Shown: positions 26,889 to 35,363, counted from the first letter of the stretch. The stretch: DNA of 64,000 nucleotides from Lonepinella sp042468235 (GCF_042468235.1 NZ_CP170386.1:1488001-1552000); one strand, 5' to 3'. Notes: generated from the letters alone by a model not told the origin. Program-made: numbers and translations.

Positions 26889-27938
26889 ATGAATACTACA
26901 TTTTCTCAAAACACCTTACCCCCTGAGCCGATCTTTGATATTGCCAGCATTTCTGCGTTTGAGCTGTTTTCGCCCAATGTTGATGAAACAGTTTGGTTCT
27001 TTAAAGACTTACTTGGTATGATCGAGACTGGTCGCGATGGTGAATCCGTTTACCTACGTGGTTGGCAAGATCCCTATAAACATTCGCTGAAAGTGACTTA
27101 TCGTGACCAACCGGGTATGGGTTACACCGCTTGGCGAACCACCAGTCCACAAGCTCTTGAAAGACGAGTAAAATCTATTGAGTCTTCAGGTTTGGGACGC
27201 GGTTGGGTCGAGCCCGAAGGCGGTATTGGCCGTGCTTATGAGTTTACTTTGCCAGATGGTGCCGTGCTACGGATTCATTGGGACGTGGAGTATTATCGTC
27301 CTGAGCAAGAGGAAAAAAGCGTGGTACTCAATCGTATTCAACGCCGTCCTTTACGTGGTATTCCTGTACGTCGTCTCGATCACATCAACATTCTTTCTCA
27401 TAATGTAAGCGAGAATCACCGCTTTTTACGTGAGCATTTGGGGTTAAAACTCAGTGAACACATTGTATTTAGTGACAATACTGAAGTCGCTGCTTGGTTA
27501 AGATGTATGCACCGTTCTCATGACATAGCACTGGTACAAGATGCTGCGGGTCCCGGTGGACGATTACATCATGTAGCTTTCTTATATGGCAACATGCAAC
27601 ATTTAATGGACATTTGTGAAGTAGTAACCGATTACGGTTTAGAAATGGAAGCAGGTCCCGCCTCACACGCTATAAGCCAAGCTCAATTTGTGTATGTGCT
27701 TGAACCTGGTGGCAACCGTATTGAATTAGTTGGTGTACCAGGTTATATCATTGAAGATCCTGCTTGGGAGCCTGTACTTTGGAGCCAAGATCAGTTGGAT
27801 AATGCGATTATTTGGTATGGTGCGCCGTTGCCGAAAGAATTTGATACTTATGGCACACCACATTATGGTCCAACTAACTACCGTACACCTAATCGCTATA
27901 TTGCCGCCGAAGCCGCACATTTGCTTGGCAAGAAATAA
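26889..27938 (+). CDS. dmpB: Catechol 2,3-dioxygenase (type I extradiol dioxygenase)
   Basis: Opens catechol next to the two hydroxyls to give 2-hydroxymuconic semialdehyde. The 349 residues form two VOC modules. The iron ligands are visible as H165 (RRLDHINIL), H228 (GGRLHHVAF) and E279 (GGNRIELVG), the last within the extradiol signature. Residues 240-300 keep the second-shell pattern of the family. The start has GGAGGA close upstream (TAATGGAGGATAC). Length is some 40 residues above the Pseudomonas enzymes, mostly at the C-terminus. The true catechol-type substrate is not certain. Confidence 0.88.
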   Translation: MNTTFSQNTLPPEPIFDIASISAFELFSPNVDETVWFFKDLLGMIETGRDGESVYLRGWQDPYKHSLKVTYRDQPGMGYTAWRTTSPQALERRVKSIESSGLGRGWVEPEGGIGRAYEFTLPDGAVLRIHWDVEYYRPEQEEKSVVLNRIQRRPLRGIPVRRLDHINILSHNVSENHRFLREHLGLKLSEHIVFSDNTEVAAWLRCMHRSHDIALVQDAAGPGGRLHHVAFLYGNMQHLMDICEVVTDYGLEMEAGPASHAISQAQFVYVLEPGGNRIELVGVPGYIIEDPAWEPVLWSQDQLDNAIIWYGAPLPKEFDTYGTPHYGPTNYRTPNRYIAAEAAHLLGKK

Positions 27939-27954
27939 AACGTTGATGCCATTT

Positions 27955-27985
27955 AACACTCAAGTAATCCCTTGAGTGTTTTTTT
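27955..27985 (+). terminator. Terminator after catechol 2,3-dioxygenase
   Basis: Perfect 10-bp stem (27955-27964 with 27971-27980), 6-base loop, then T-run. The dioxygenase is therefore a single-gene transcript. Confidence 0.9.
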
Positions 27986-28010
27986 ATGTGCTGTCTTTAT
28001 CACAAATACC

Positions 28011-28040
28011 AAAAGTGCGGTATTTTTTCACCGCACTTTT
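28011..28040. terminator. USS dyad between convergent catechol genes
   Basis: AAAAGTGCGGT (28011-28021) and ACCGCACTTTT (28030-28040) form an 11-bp stem with T-runs on both sides. It can act in both directions and is the only uptake-signal pair I find inside the catechol region. Confidence 0.7.
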
Positions 28041-28044
28041 TTGC

Positions 28045-28080
28045 AACAAAAGGACTGAATACCCTAAAAATATTCAGCCC
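28045..28080 (-). terminator. Terminator of the lower meta-cleavage operon
   Basis: A 10-bp stem (28052-28061 with 28071-28080, one G-U pair in the minus-strand RNA) followed by TTTTGTT, 18 bp after the aldolase stop. Confidence 0.75.
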
Positions 28081-28097
28081 TTATTCCCTATCTAATG

Positions 28098-29111
28098 TTA
28101 ACGCTTGTTCAACAAATCCAACGCTACATCCACAATCATATCTTCTTGACCGCCGACCATGTGGCGTTTGCCTAATTCAATCAGAATATCCATGGTTTTT
28201 AAGCCATATTGTTTAGCTGCTCGTTCGGCATGACGTAAGAAACTGCTGTACACGCCAGCATAACCTAATGCTAAGGTTTCACGATCCACGCGTACTGGAC
28301 GATCTTGTAACGGACGCACTAAATCATCAGCAGCGTCCATTAAACGATACAGATCACAACCATGATTCCAGCCCATACGTTCTGCTACGGCAATAAAAAT
28401 TTCTAATGGTGCATTACCTGCTCCTGCGCCCATCCCCGTTAAACTAGCATCCACACGCTGACAACCTTCTTCCACGGCCACAACGGCATTGGCAACGCCC
28501 AATCCCATGTTATTATGAGTATGGATGCCGATTTGGGTTTCAGGGTTAAGCACATCACGAAATGCACGCACACGTTGGCGAATATCATCCATGTGCATTG
28601 CACCGCCTGAATCCACCACATACACACAACTTGCCCCATAGCTTTCCATTAATTTGGCTTGTTGAGCTAATTTTTCGGGTGTGGTCATGTGGCTCATCAT
28701 CAAAAAGCCCACGGGATCCATACCTAATTCTCTGGCATATTCAAGATGTTGTTTGGACACATCGGCTTCGGTACAATGGGTTGCCACACGCACCACTCTC
28801 GCCCCCGCTTGATAAGCATTTTTGAGATCGTGAACCGTACCAATACCAGGTAACAATAAAGTGGTAATACGAGAATGGGTTAGCACATCCGCTGCGGCTT
28901 CAATCCATTCCAAATCGGTATGCGCTCCAAAACCATAGTTAAAACTTGAACCTTGCAAGCCATCGCCGTGTGCAATTTCAATGCTGTCTACTTTTGCTTC
29001 ATCCAACGCTTTGGCGATTTGCTGCACTTGTTCAATACTGTATTGATGACGTACCGCATGGCTACCGTCACGCAAGGTCACATCGGAAATATAAAGTTTT
29101 TCTGTACTCAT
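28098..29111 (-). CDS. dmpG: 4-hydroxy-2-oxovalerate aldolase
   Basis: Splits 4-hydroxy-2-oxovalerate into pyruvate and acetaldehyde. The 337 residues include the opening YISDVTLRDGSHAVRHQYS, with the metal and catalytic Arg-Asp pair, IGIHTHNNMGLGVANA with the metal His residues, and the C-terminal communication domain HMVGGQEDMIVDVAL. It lies 3 bp after the acetaldehyde dehydrogenase gene; in known systems the two proteins form a channelling complex (DmpFG, BphIJ). It is last in the operon. Confidence 0.95.
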   Translation of the reverse strand: MSTEKLYISDVTLRDGSHAVRHQYSIEQVQQIAKALDEAKVDSIEIAHGDGLQGSSFNYGFGAHTDLEWIEAAADVLTHSRITTLLLPGIGTVHDLKNAYQAGARVVRVATHCTEADVSKQHLEYARELGMDPVGFLMMSHMTTPEKLAQQAKLMESYGASCVYVVDSGGAMHMDDIRQRVRAFRDVLNPETQIGIHTHNNMGLGVANAVVAVEEGCQRVDASLTGMGAGAGNAPLEIFIAVAERMGWNHGCDLYRLMDAADDLVRPLQDRPVRVDRETLALGYAGVYSSFLRHAERAAKQYGLKTMDILIELGKRHMVGGQEDMIVDVALDLLNKR

Positions 29112-29114
29112 GGC

Positions 29115-30056
29115 TTATTTCTCCGTATTAAGTAACGACTGTGCCATACGTTCTGCGGTGGCAAGAGCAGCACTGGTCATAATATCCAAATTGCCGGCAT
29201 AGGCGGGAAGATAATGTGCTGCTCCCTCTACTTCAATGAAAATAGAAGTTTTTAAGCCAGCCACACGTCCCAATCCCTCAATAAAAACAGGTTTTTCAAG
29301 GTGTTCAAATTGGACTTGTTGTTTAAGGCGATAACCTGGTACATAGCTTTGCACCGCCGCTGCCATGCGTTCAACAGATTCTCGAATGGCTTGTTCATCG
29401 GCTAGATCGCTTAAGGTATACACCGTATCACGCATCATCACTGGCGGTTCAGCTGGATTGAGTACAATCATGGCTTTACCTTTCTCTGCTCCACCGATGA
29501 CTTCAATGGCTTTAGAGGTGGTTTCCGTAAATTCATCAATATTGGCTCGGGTGCCAGGTCCTGCACTTTTACTGGAAATAGATGCCACGATTTCCGCATA
29601 ATGCACTTTGGTGACTTGCGACACCGCTGCCACCATAGGAATGGTGGCTTGACCGCCACAGGTAACCATATTCACATTTTGCTGATTGACATGCTGTTCA
29701 AGATTCACTACTGGCACACAATAAGGACCAATAGCCGCTGGGGTTAAGTCAATTAAACGAATATTCGGCTTAACGGCTCGCAAGGCAGCATCATTTTTTA
29801 CATGTGCAGTGGCACTGGTGGCATCAAACACAATATCAATATCGGCAAATTCGTTCATTTCAATTAAACCTTGCACGCCTTGGTACGTAGTCGCTACACC
29901 CAATTTGGCAGCACGAGCCAAACCGTCTGAATTCGGATCAATCCCAACCAATACAGCAGCTTCAAGATGCTTACCATGGCGTAAGATTTTCATCAGTAAA
30001 TCTGTACCAATATTGCCACTACCAATAATGGCGATTTTAATTTTCTTTTCACTCAT
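29115..30056 (-). CDS. dmpF: Acetaldehyde dehydrogenase (acylating)
   Basis: Converts acetaldehyde, NAD+ and CoA into acetyl-CoA, paired with the aldolase. The 313 residues include Rossmann motif IIGSGNIGTDLL (10-21) and VNMVTCGGQATIPMV, which carries the catalytic Cys, and a later dimerisation domain. The gene is 12 bp after the decarboxylase gene and 3 bp before the aldolase gene. Confidence 0.95.
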   Translation of the reverse strand: MSEKKIKIAIIGSGNIGTDLLMKILRHGKHLEAAVLVGIDPNSDGLARAAKLGVATTYQGVQGLIEMNEFADIDIVFDATSATAHVKNDAALRAVKPNIRLIDLTPAAIGPYCVPVVNLEQHVNQQNVNMVTCGGQATIPMVAAVSQVTKVHYAEIVASISSKSAGPGTRANIDEFTETTSKAIEVIGGAEKGKAMIVLNPAEPPVMMRDTVYTLSDLADEQAIRESVERMAAAVQSYVPGYRLKQQVQFEHLEKPVFIEGLGRVAGLKTSIFIEVEGAAHYLPAYAGNLDIMTSAALATAERMAQSLLNTEK

Positions 30057-30068
30057 TTTTGCACTCCT

Positions 30069-30845
30069 TTAAGCTGGATTTTGAGAGAGCGAAAATCCTG
30101 CCCTTCCCAAATGTTGCATTTCCACTTCAATATATTGACCAGATTTAATCCATTCCGCTGGCGTTGCTCCACCTGCTAAAATAATATCGCCTGCTTTTAA
30201 AGGTTCACCCGCCCCCGCTGCTAAACGAGCCGCCGCCACTAAAGAACGGATCGGATGCCCAAGCAAAGCAGCCGTTGATCCCACATGCAATGGGCGACCG
30301 TCAATGCTCATCACAAGACCAAGATTGCTAAAATCAATGGTCGGTGAATGCCAGCTACCGACTACAAAACCACTAGAAGAAGCATTATCGGCAATCACTT
30401 CGGGCAAATTAAATTTAAAATCTTTATAGCGAGAATCAATCACCTCCAAGGCTGGTGCAATGGCTTCCACCGCACTCAAGGCTTGTGCATTCGTCACTTG
30501 TGCCGGCAAATCTTTTTTCAGCAAAAATGCCAATTCAGGTTCAACCCGAGGATGAATAAAGCGATTTACTTCTACTTCAGAGCCTTCTTCAATTTGCATA
30601 GTATCGGTTAAACGTCCCCAAATGACATCGGATAAGCCCATTTGGATCATTTTGGCACGGCTGGTAAAGCCCATTTTGAAGCCTACTTGACGTTCACCAC
30701 GGGCTAAACGTCGCCCAATGGAGAGTTTTTGAATATAATAAGCCTCTTCTAAAGTTAGTTTTCCTTCGCTGTCAATCTGTGCAATTTCTTGGCAGTTGAA
30801 TGCAGCTTGATCCACAATCTGTGCAAAATTTTCTAAATGACTCAT
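30069..30845 (-). CDS. dmpH: 4-oxalocrotonate decarboxylase
   Basis: Decarboxylates 2-oxo-3-hexenedioate (the ketonised form of oxalocrotonate) to 2-oxopent-4-enoate. The 258 residues belong to the hydratase/decarboxylase family. The pattern VGFKMGFTSRAKMIQMG, HPRVEPELAFLL and EVIDSRYKDFKFNLPEVIADNASS follows DmpH/XylI more closely than the hydratase, which is the next gene upstream. The two enzymes usually form a complex. A near-USS with one mismatch lies inside. Confidence 0.88.
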   Translation of the reverse strand: MSHLENFAQIVDQAAFNCQEIAQIDSEGKLTLEEAYYIQKLSIGRRLARGERQVGFKMGFTSRAKMIQMGLSDVIWGRLTDTMQIEEGSEVEVNRFIHPRVEPELAFLLKKDLPAQVTNAQALSAVEAIAPALEVIDSRYKDFKFNLPEVIADNASSSGFVVGSWHSPTIDFSNLGLVMSIDGRPLHVGSTAALLGHPIRSLVAAARLAAGAGEPLKAGDIILAGGATPAEWIKSGQYIEVEMQHLGRAGFSLSQNPA

Positions 30846-30848
30846 GGC

Positions 30849-31664
30849 TTATTTCTCCTCTGCATTATCGTTTTCAAACACCGCACGTACTGAACCTAAA
30901 CCCTCAATATGGGCTTCAAAGCGTTCACCCGGTTTCACTGCTGCCATTGGACCTAACGCCCCTGAAAGCACCACATCGCCAGCTCGTAATGGCGTGCCAA
31001 GCTCTGCCATGGTGCGCGCCAGCCAAACTACGGCATTCAGTGGATGACCTAAACAAGCTGCTCCTGCCCCAGTAGAAACAGGTTCACCTGCACGGAACAT
31101 CGCCATACCTGCCAACCGCAGATCCAAGCCACGCATTGAATAAGGCGTACCGCCCAAAACATATGCACCAAAGGATGCATTATCTGCCACGGTATCCACC
31201 AAGCCGATATTCCAATTTTCAATACGGCTACCGACTACCTCAATGGCAGCCACCGCATAATCTATCGCCCCTAACACATCGGCAAAACCGGGACGTTCAT
31301 GGGGTAAATCACGCCCAAGTACAAAAGCAATTTCTGCTTCCACCTTAGGTTGATGCAAAAGAGAGAAAGGAATGGGCTGACTGTCACCAAATGCGAGATC
31401 ATCAAATAAAGTACCAAAGTCAGGTTGATCTACGCCTAATTGTTTTTGCACCGCAACAGACGTTAAACCTATCTTACGTCCAGTAATACGCCGTCCAGCT
31501 TGTATCGCATGTTGTGTATTCGCGGCTTGAATTGCATAGGCATCTGCTAACGTCATGTTTGGATATTGCTCACGTAATGGCGTAATAAAACGCCCTGTAT
31601 TTGTCGCCCCACGCAAAGAGGCTGCCGCCTGTTCAATGGTCTTCGCATCTAAATTTAAGCTCAT
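30849..31664 (-). CDS. dmpE: 2-oxopent-4-enoate hydratase
   Basis: Adds water to 2-hydroxypenta-2,4-dienoate to give 4-hydroxy-2-oxovalerate. The 271 residues include GRKIGLTSVAVQKQLGVDQPDFG, QPKVEAEIAFVLGRDL, DTVADNASFGAYVLGG and LRAGDVVLSGALGP, as in DmpE/MhpD. ATG with AGGAG upstream; it overlaps the tautomerase stop by 4 bp (ATGA), so translation is coupled. MhpD is an equally good family name, but the decarboxylase and tautomerase genes next door favour the DmpE context. Confidence 0.9.
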   Translation of the reverse strand: MSLNLDAKTIEQAAASLRGATNTGRFITPLREQYPNMTLADAYAIQAANTQHAIQAGRRITGRKIGLTSVAVQKQLGVDQPDFGTLFDDLAFGDSQPIPFSLLHQPKVEAEIAFVLGRDLPHERPGFADVLGAIDYAVAAIEVVGSRIENWNIGLVDTVADNASFGAYVLGGTPYSMRGLDLRLAGMAMFRAGEPVSTGAGAACLGHPLNAVVWLARTMAELGTPLRAGDVVLSGALGPMAAVKPGERFEAHIEGLGSVRAVFENDNAEEK

Positions 31665-31870
31665 TTTGATTCTCCTTTCGCCGCATCACGCTCGGCTTTA
31701 CTTTGGTTTCCCACAATCCAGTGTGTTGCAGGAACTTGATTGACCACCACACGAATACTTTCCAGCGGTGCACCCAATTTAGTATGTGCAACCTGTGCGA
31801 TTTCTTTTGCACATTCAGTTACAACCTTATCATCACGCCCCTCTACAAGGGTAATCTGTATTAATGGCAT
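31661..31870 (-). CDS. dmpI: 4-oxalocrotonate tautomerase
   Basis: Small tautomerase of 69 residues. After Met removal Pro-1 is the base (MPLIQITLVEGR); Arg-11 and Arg-39 (ESIRVVVNQVP) are in the family positions, and Trp fills the place of Phe-50. It ketonises 2-hydroxymuconate. It is the first gene of the operon and has a strong GGAGGT site. The tail is about seven residues longer than that of the classic 62-residue enzymes. Confidence 0.9.
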   Translation of the reverse strand: MPLIQITLVEGRDDKVVTECAKEIAQVAHTKLGAPLESIRVVVNQVPATHWIVGNQSKAERDAAKGESK

Positions 31871-31917
31871 ATCATGACCTCCACGAAATAAAAGAAAAAT
31901 AGAATATTGATGAGAAC

Positions 31918-31982
31918 ATTATCAAAAAAACAGAGATAACTGTCCAATACCAAATTTCCTTTGAGTGATACTAAAGCGGTAT
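31918..31982 (-). promoter_or_regulatory. LysR-box and promoter of the lower meta-cleavage operon
   Basis: A perfect ATAC-N7-GTAT box (31968-31982) lies upstream. Seventeen bp further on the minus strand comes GTATTGGAC, which contains a half-site and the -35 TTGGAC (31947-31942). The -10 GATAAT (31923-31918) follows after 18 bp. This is the usual activated-promoter layout of BenM/CatM-type regulators and copies the layout before the dioxygenase gene. Confidence 0.65.
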
Positions 31983-32006
31983 TAAACAATATCAAAATTT
32001 CTGACC

Positions 32007-32050
32007 AAAAAAGTGCGGTGAAAAAAATTTGTTTTTTCACCGCACTTTTT
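32007..32050 (-). terminator. USS-dyad terminator after lipA
   Basis: An uptake-signal pair within a 19-bp perfect stem (32008-32026 with 32032-32050) and T-runs. It ends the ybeD-lipB-lipA transcript and also marks the right edge of the catechol region. Confidence 0.85.
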
Positions 32051-32077
32051 CAACTTCAATAGTAAGGCGTAAAATGA

Positions 32078-33040
32078 TTATTTCACAACCCCACCACTCG
32101 CCTGTAAATCCGCATGATAAGAAGAACGTACGAAAGGTCCACAAGCCGCGTGTTCAAATCCCATGGCTTCGGCTTTTTCGCGTAGTTCATCAAATTCTGT
32201 TGGGGGGACGTAACGTGCTACTGGTAAATGATGACGGCTTGGTTGTAAATATTGTCCCAGGGTGAGCATTGTCACGCCGTGATTACGCAAATCTTGCATT
32301 ACTTCTAAAATTTCATCATTAGTCTCACCCAAGCCTACCATTAAGCCAGATTTAGTGGGTATATTAGGGAATTGTTGTTTAAAGCCTTTGAGTAATTTTA
32401 ATGACCAATCATAATCTGCGCCCGGACGGATTTCACGATATAAGCGTGGTACATTTTCCAGATTATGGTTAAACACATCCGGTGGATTTTCCTTTAGAAT
32501 TTCAATTGCTTGTTCAATTCTCCCACGAAAATCAGGTACAAGAATCTCAATTTTAGTATTTGGATTCAAAGCCCGAATTTCACGCACCGTGGCAGAAAAA
32601 TGAGCCGCACCTCGATCGGTTAAATCATCACGATCGACTGAGGTAATCACCACATATTTTAATCTCATGTCCTGTACGGTTTCCGCGACTTTGCGTGGTT
32701 CATCAGGATCTAATGGCAACGGTTTACCATGTGCCACATCACAGAATGGACAACGACGAGTACAGATTGCGCCCATAATCATAAAGGTCGCCGTACCATG
32801 ATTAAAACATTCATGTAAATTCGGGCAAGAAGCTTCTTCGCACACAGAGTGCAAACCGTGACGACGCATACCATTTTTAATGCTATCAATTTTTGCCGAA
32901 CTGGCTGGCAATTTGATTTTCATCCATGACGGTTTTTTTAATAATTCCTGCTCGGGATCGATATTTTTGACTTGAATAATTGACGTTTTAGCCGCATCAC
33001 GGTATTTAACGCCACGTTCCATTTTAAACGGAGTACCCAT
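32078..33040 (-). CDS. lipA: Lipoyl synthase
   Basis: Radical-SAM enzyme that inserts two sulfurs into octanoyl chains on lipoyl domains. The 320 residues include the auxiliary cluster motif CEEASCPNLHEC and the radical-SAM motif CTRRCPFCDV. The opening MGTPFKMERGVKYRDAAKTS matches other Pasteurellaceae LipA proteins. It lies 33 bp after lipB. Confidence 0.97.
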   Translation of the reverse strand: MGTPFKMERGVKYRDAAKTSIIQVKNIDPEQELLKKPSWMKIKLPASSAKIDSIKNGMRRHGLHSVCEEASCPNLHECFNHGTATFMIMGAICTRRCPFCDVAHGKPLPLDPDEPRKVAETVQDMRLKYVVITSVDRDDLTDRGAAHFSATVREIRALNPNTKIEILVPDFRGRIEQAIEILKENPPDVFNHNLENVPRLYREIRPGADYDWSLKLLKGFKQQFPNIPTKSGLMVGLGETNDEILEVMQDLRNHGVTMLTLGQYLQPSRHHLPVARYVPPTEFDELREKAEAMGFEHAACGPFVRSSYHADLQASGGVVK

Positions 33041-33073
33041 TTACTATCCTATCATCTATTTTAAACAAATAGT

Positions 33074-33745
33074 TTAATTGTTAAAAATTTGTTGCATATT
33101 ATAGCCTAAAATTTCGCTAAAGTGTGCAACTAATTTTGGCGCAACTTTTTCACAGGTAGCATCTATAGGATCAATAAAATCTGCTAATTGACACATTTCC
33201 AGCCCAGCATAACCACAAGGGTTAATATAATGGAACGGCTGCAAATCCATCTTAATGTTTAACGCTAAACCATGAAAGGAACAACCTTTACGAATCCGCA
33301 AACCAAGAGAACAGATTTTTTTCTCAATACCCTGACAATCCACATATACACCGGGGGCATCTGCTTTAGGGTAGGCTTGTACGCTGTAATATGCTAAAGT
33401 TTTTACGACAGATTGTTCTAAAGCAGTAACTAAATGACGAACGCTAAAATCTCGTCCCGCTGCTTTGTGACGTTTAATATCAATCAATACATACATCACT
33501 TGTTGCCCCGGTCCGTGATAAGTAATCTGTCCACCACGATCCGACTGTACCACGGGAATATTGCTCGTTTGCAATAAATGCTCAGGTTTACCGGCTTGCC
33601 CTTGGGTAAAAACCGGATTATGCTGTACAAGCCAAATTTCATCCGCAGTATTTTCATCACGTTGATCAGTAAATGCCTGCATTTGATGCCAAATATCTTG
33701 ATAATCCTGTCTGCCAAGTTGACGGATAATTAATGGAATATTCAT
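33074..33745 (-). CDS. lipB: Octanoyltransferase LipB
   Basis: Moves octanoate from acyl carrier protein to lipoyl domains. The 223 residues include VQHNPVFTQGQAGKPEHLL, the signature DRGGQITYHGPGQQVMYVLI, CSLGLRIRKGCSFHGLALN with the catalytic Lys, and INPCGYAGLEM with the catalytic Cys. It works with LipA in the same operon. Confidence 0.96.
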   Translation of the reverse strand: MNIPLIIRQLGRQDYQDIWHQMQAFTDQRDENTADEIWLVQHNPVFTQGQAGKPEHLLQTSNIPVVQSDRGGQITYHGPGQQVMYVLIDIKRHKAAGRDFSVRHLVTALEQSVVKTLAYYSVQAYPKADAPGVYVDCQGIEKKICSLGLRIRKGCSFHGLALNIKMDLQPFHYINPCGYAGLEMCQLADFIDPIDATCEKVAPKLVAHFSEILGYNMQQIFNN

Positions 33746-33763
33746 CCTTTTTCTCCACTAAAT

Positions 33764-34069
33764 CTATAGCACCATTCTCACACCATCAATTTTTGCTAGT
33801 TCCACATAAAGGGTTTCCACTTGCGCAATATTTTCCGCAATAATATCAATAGATACGGAATTATAAGTACCTTTCGAGCTAATGTGTTGGCGTGGGTTGT
33901 AATCCCCTTTGGCGTATTTTTGTGTTACGACGACGACATCATCCATTAAGTCTGGACGATTTTTCCCCACTACTTTAAAAGTAAAAGAGCAAGGGAAGTT
34001 TAACAAATCTTTTAATTGTTGCTGGGGAATATCGGCTAAATTAATTTCTTTTACGTTAATATCAGTCAT
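33764..34069 (-). CDS. ybeD: YbeD (DUF493) protein
   Basis: Protein of 101 residues with LLNFPCSFTFKVVGKNRPDLMDDV and HISSKGTYNSVSIDI, as in E. coli YbeD. The ferredoxin-like fold resembles regulatory ACT domains; no function is proven. Its steady neighbourhood, between dacA and lipB, is kept here: it leads the ybeD-lipB-lipA transcript. Confidence 0.93.
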   Translation of the reverse strand: MTDINVKEINLADIPQQQLKDLLNFPCSFTFKVVGKNRPDLMDDVVVVTQKYAKGDYNPRQHISSKGTYNSVSIDIIAENIAQVETLYVELAKIDGVRMVL

Positions 34070-34086
34070 ATTTTTCCTTAAATTTT

Positions 34087-34121
34087 AAAAAAAAAGCACC
34101 GCACTTACATCAAAGTGCGGT
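34087..34121 (-). terminator. USS-dyad terminator after dacA
   Basis: ACCGCACTT (34098-34106) pairs with AAGTGCGGT (34113-34121), followed on the minus strand by GC and nine T. Confidence 0.88.
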
Positions 34122-34153
34122 AGATTCTTCATAAATTTTTCTTATTTTATTCT

Positions 34154-35335
34154 TTAAAACAAACTTTTAATCGTCAAAATTAGCCAATCCCAAGCACGCC
34201 CAAAGATACCAGCTTCACCCACATCTTTCATCACTTGAAGATTAACCGTCGCAATATCTTTACCATCTAACTGATAAATTACTTTACCGACGTTCTGTCC
34301 TTTTACTAACGGTGCTTCAAGTCCTTTGCCGTCATATTCAACACTCACTTTTAGATCCGTTTGGCGACCTTTCGGAATGGTGATAAACCCATCTTGTAAT
34401 ACCCCCACAGCGACTTTATTTTCATCACCATAGTAAACGGATTTTTCTTCGATAGCCTTGCCAGCTTGGAGGGTTTTTATAGATTCAAAATTATTAAAGC
34501 CCCATTGTAATAATTTCTTACTTTCCACCTCACGACCTTTATACGTCGCTACGCCCATGACCACAGAAATCAAACGCATTTCACCATTGTTTGTGGCAGA
34601 TGCCACTAAATTATAACCCGCTTGATCCGTATGTCCAGTTTTCATACCATCCACATTAATCGTTTTATCCCACAATAAACCATTTCGGTTCGGTTGCTTA
34701 ATATTATTAAATGTGAAATCTTTTTCTGCGTAAATTTTATATTCTTCGGGTAAATCACGAATAATATGTGAACCGATAATCGCCATATCTCGGGCAGATG
34801 AATATTGATTTGGGTCATCTAAACCATGTGGCGTAGTAAAATGGGTATTTTTCAAACCAAACTGTTCCGCATATTTATTCATTATTTCAATAAATTTATC
34901 TGTTGAACCAGCCACGTGTTCTGCTACAGCGACACAAGCATCATTGCCTGATACCACTATAATCCCACGATTTAAGTCGGACACAGAAACTTGTTGATTT
35001 AAATTTAAAAACATTTTTGATGAACCAGGGAAATTTTTTCCCCATGAACTTTCACCAATCGTGACAGTATCTGCTGGACTAATTTTACCTTGTTTAATTG
35101 CATCTCCGACCACATAACTGGTCATCATTTTGGTTAATGACGCAGGGTATTGACGTTGATCAGGATTTAAGGTTGCCAATACAGCACCTGAATGATAATC
35201 CATTAAAATATAGGTTTGAGCATTGATTTGTGGTGGACTAATACCAAAATCCACATCAGCTACACTGGTAAATGATAAGGATAACAAACTGGCAGCCAAC
35301 ACTATTTTTGTTTTTTGGGGTAAATTTTTTAACAT
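34154..35335 (-). CDS. dacA: D-alanyl-D-alanine carboxypeptidase (PBP5/6 family)
   Basis: Trims the terminal D-Ala of peptidoglycan stems. The 393 residues have a signal peptide (about 1-26), the catalytic triads S66-LT-K69 (ASLTK), SGN (129-131) and KTG (GMKTGH), and a C-terminal beta domain. The amphipathic tail AWDWLILTIKSLF anchors it to the membrane. Last gene of the rsfS-to-dacA group. Confidence 0.96.
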   Translation of the reverse strand: MLKNLPQKTKIVLAASLLSLSFTSVADVDFGISPPQINAQTYILMDYHSGAVLATLNPDQRQYPASLTKMMTSYVVGDAIKQGKISPADTVTIGESSWGKNFPGSSKMFLNLNQQVSVSDLNRGIIVVSGNDACVAVAEHVAGSTDKFIEIMNKYAEQFGLKNTHFTTPHGLDDPNQYSSARDMAIIGSHIIRDLPEEYKIYAEKDFTFNNIKQPNRNGLLWDKTINVDGMKTGHTDQAGYNLVASATNNGEMRLISVVMGVATYKGREVESKKLLQWGFNNFESIKTLQAGKAIEEKSVYYGDENKVAVGVLQDGFITIPKGRQTDLKVSVEYDGKGLEAPLVKGQNVGKVIYQLDGKDIATVNLQVMKDVGEAGIFGRAWDWLILTIKSLF

Positions 35336-35363
35336 GCTAATAATCCTGTAATACGTATAATAC

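Noticed and set aside
26692..26892. 66-codon frame between the LysR gene and the dioxygenase, with a hydrophobic stretch
   Set aside because: It overlaps the end of the LysR gene and contains the promoter of the dioxygenase; no ribosome site and no protein-like pattern apart from AT-driven Ile/Leu/Lys.
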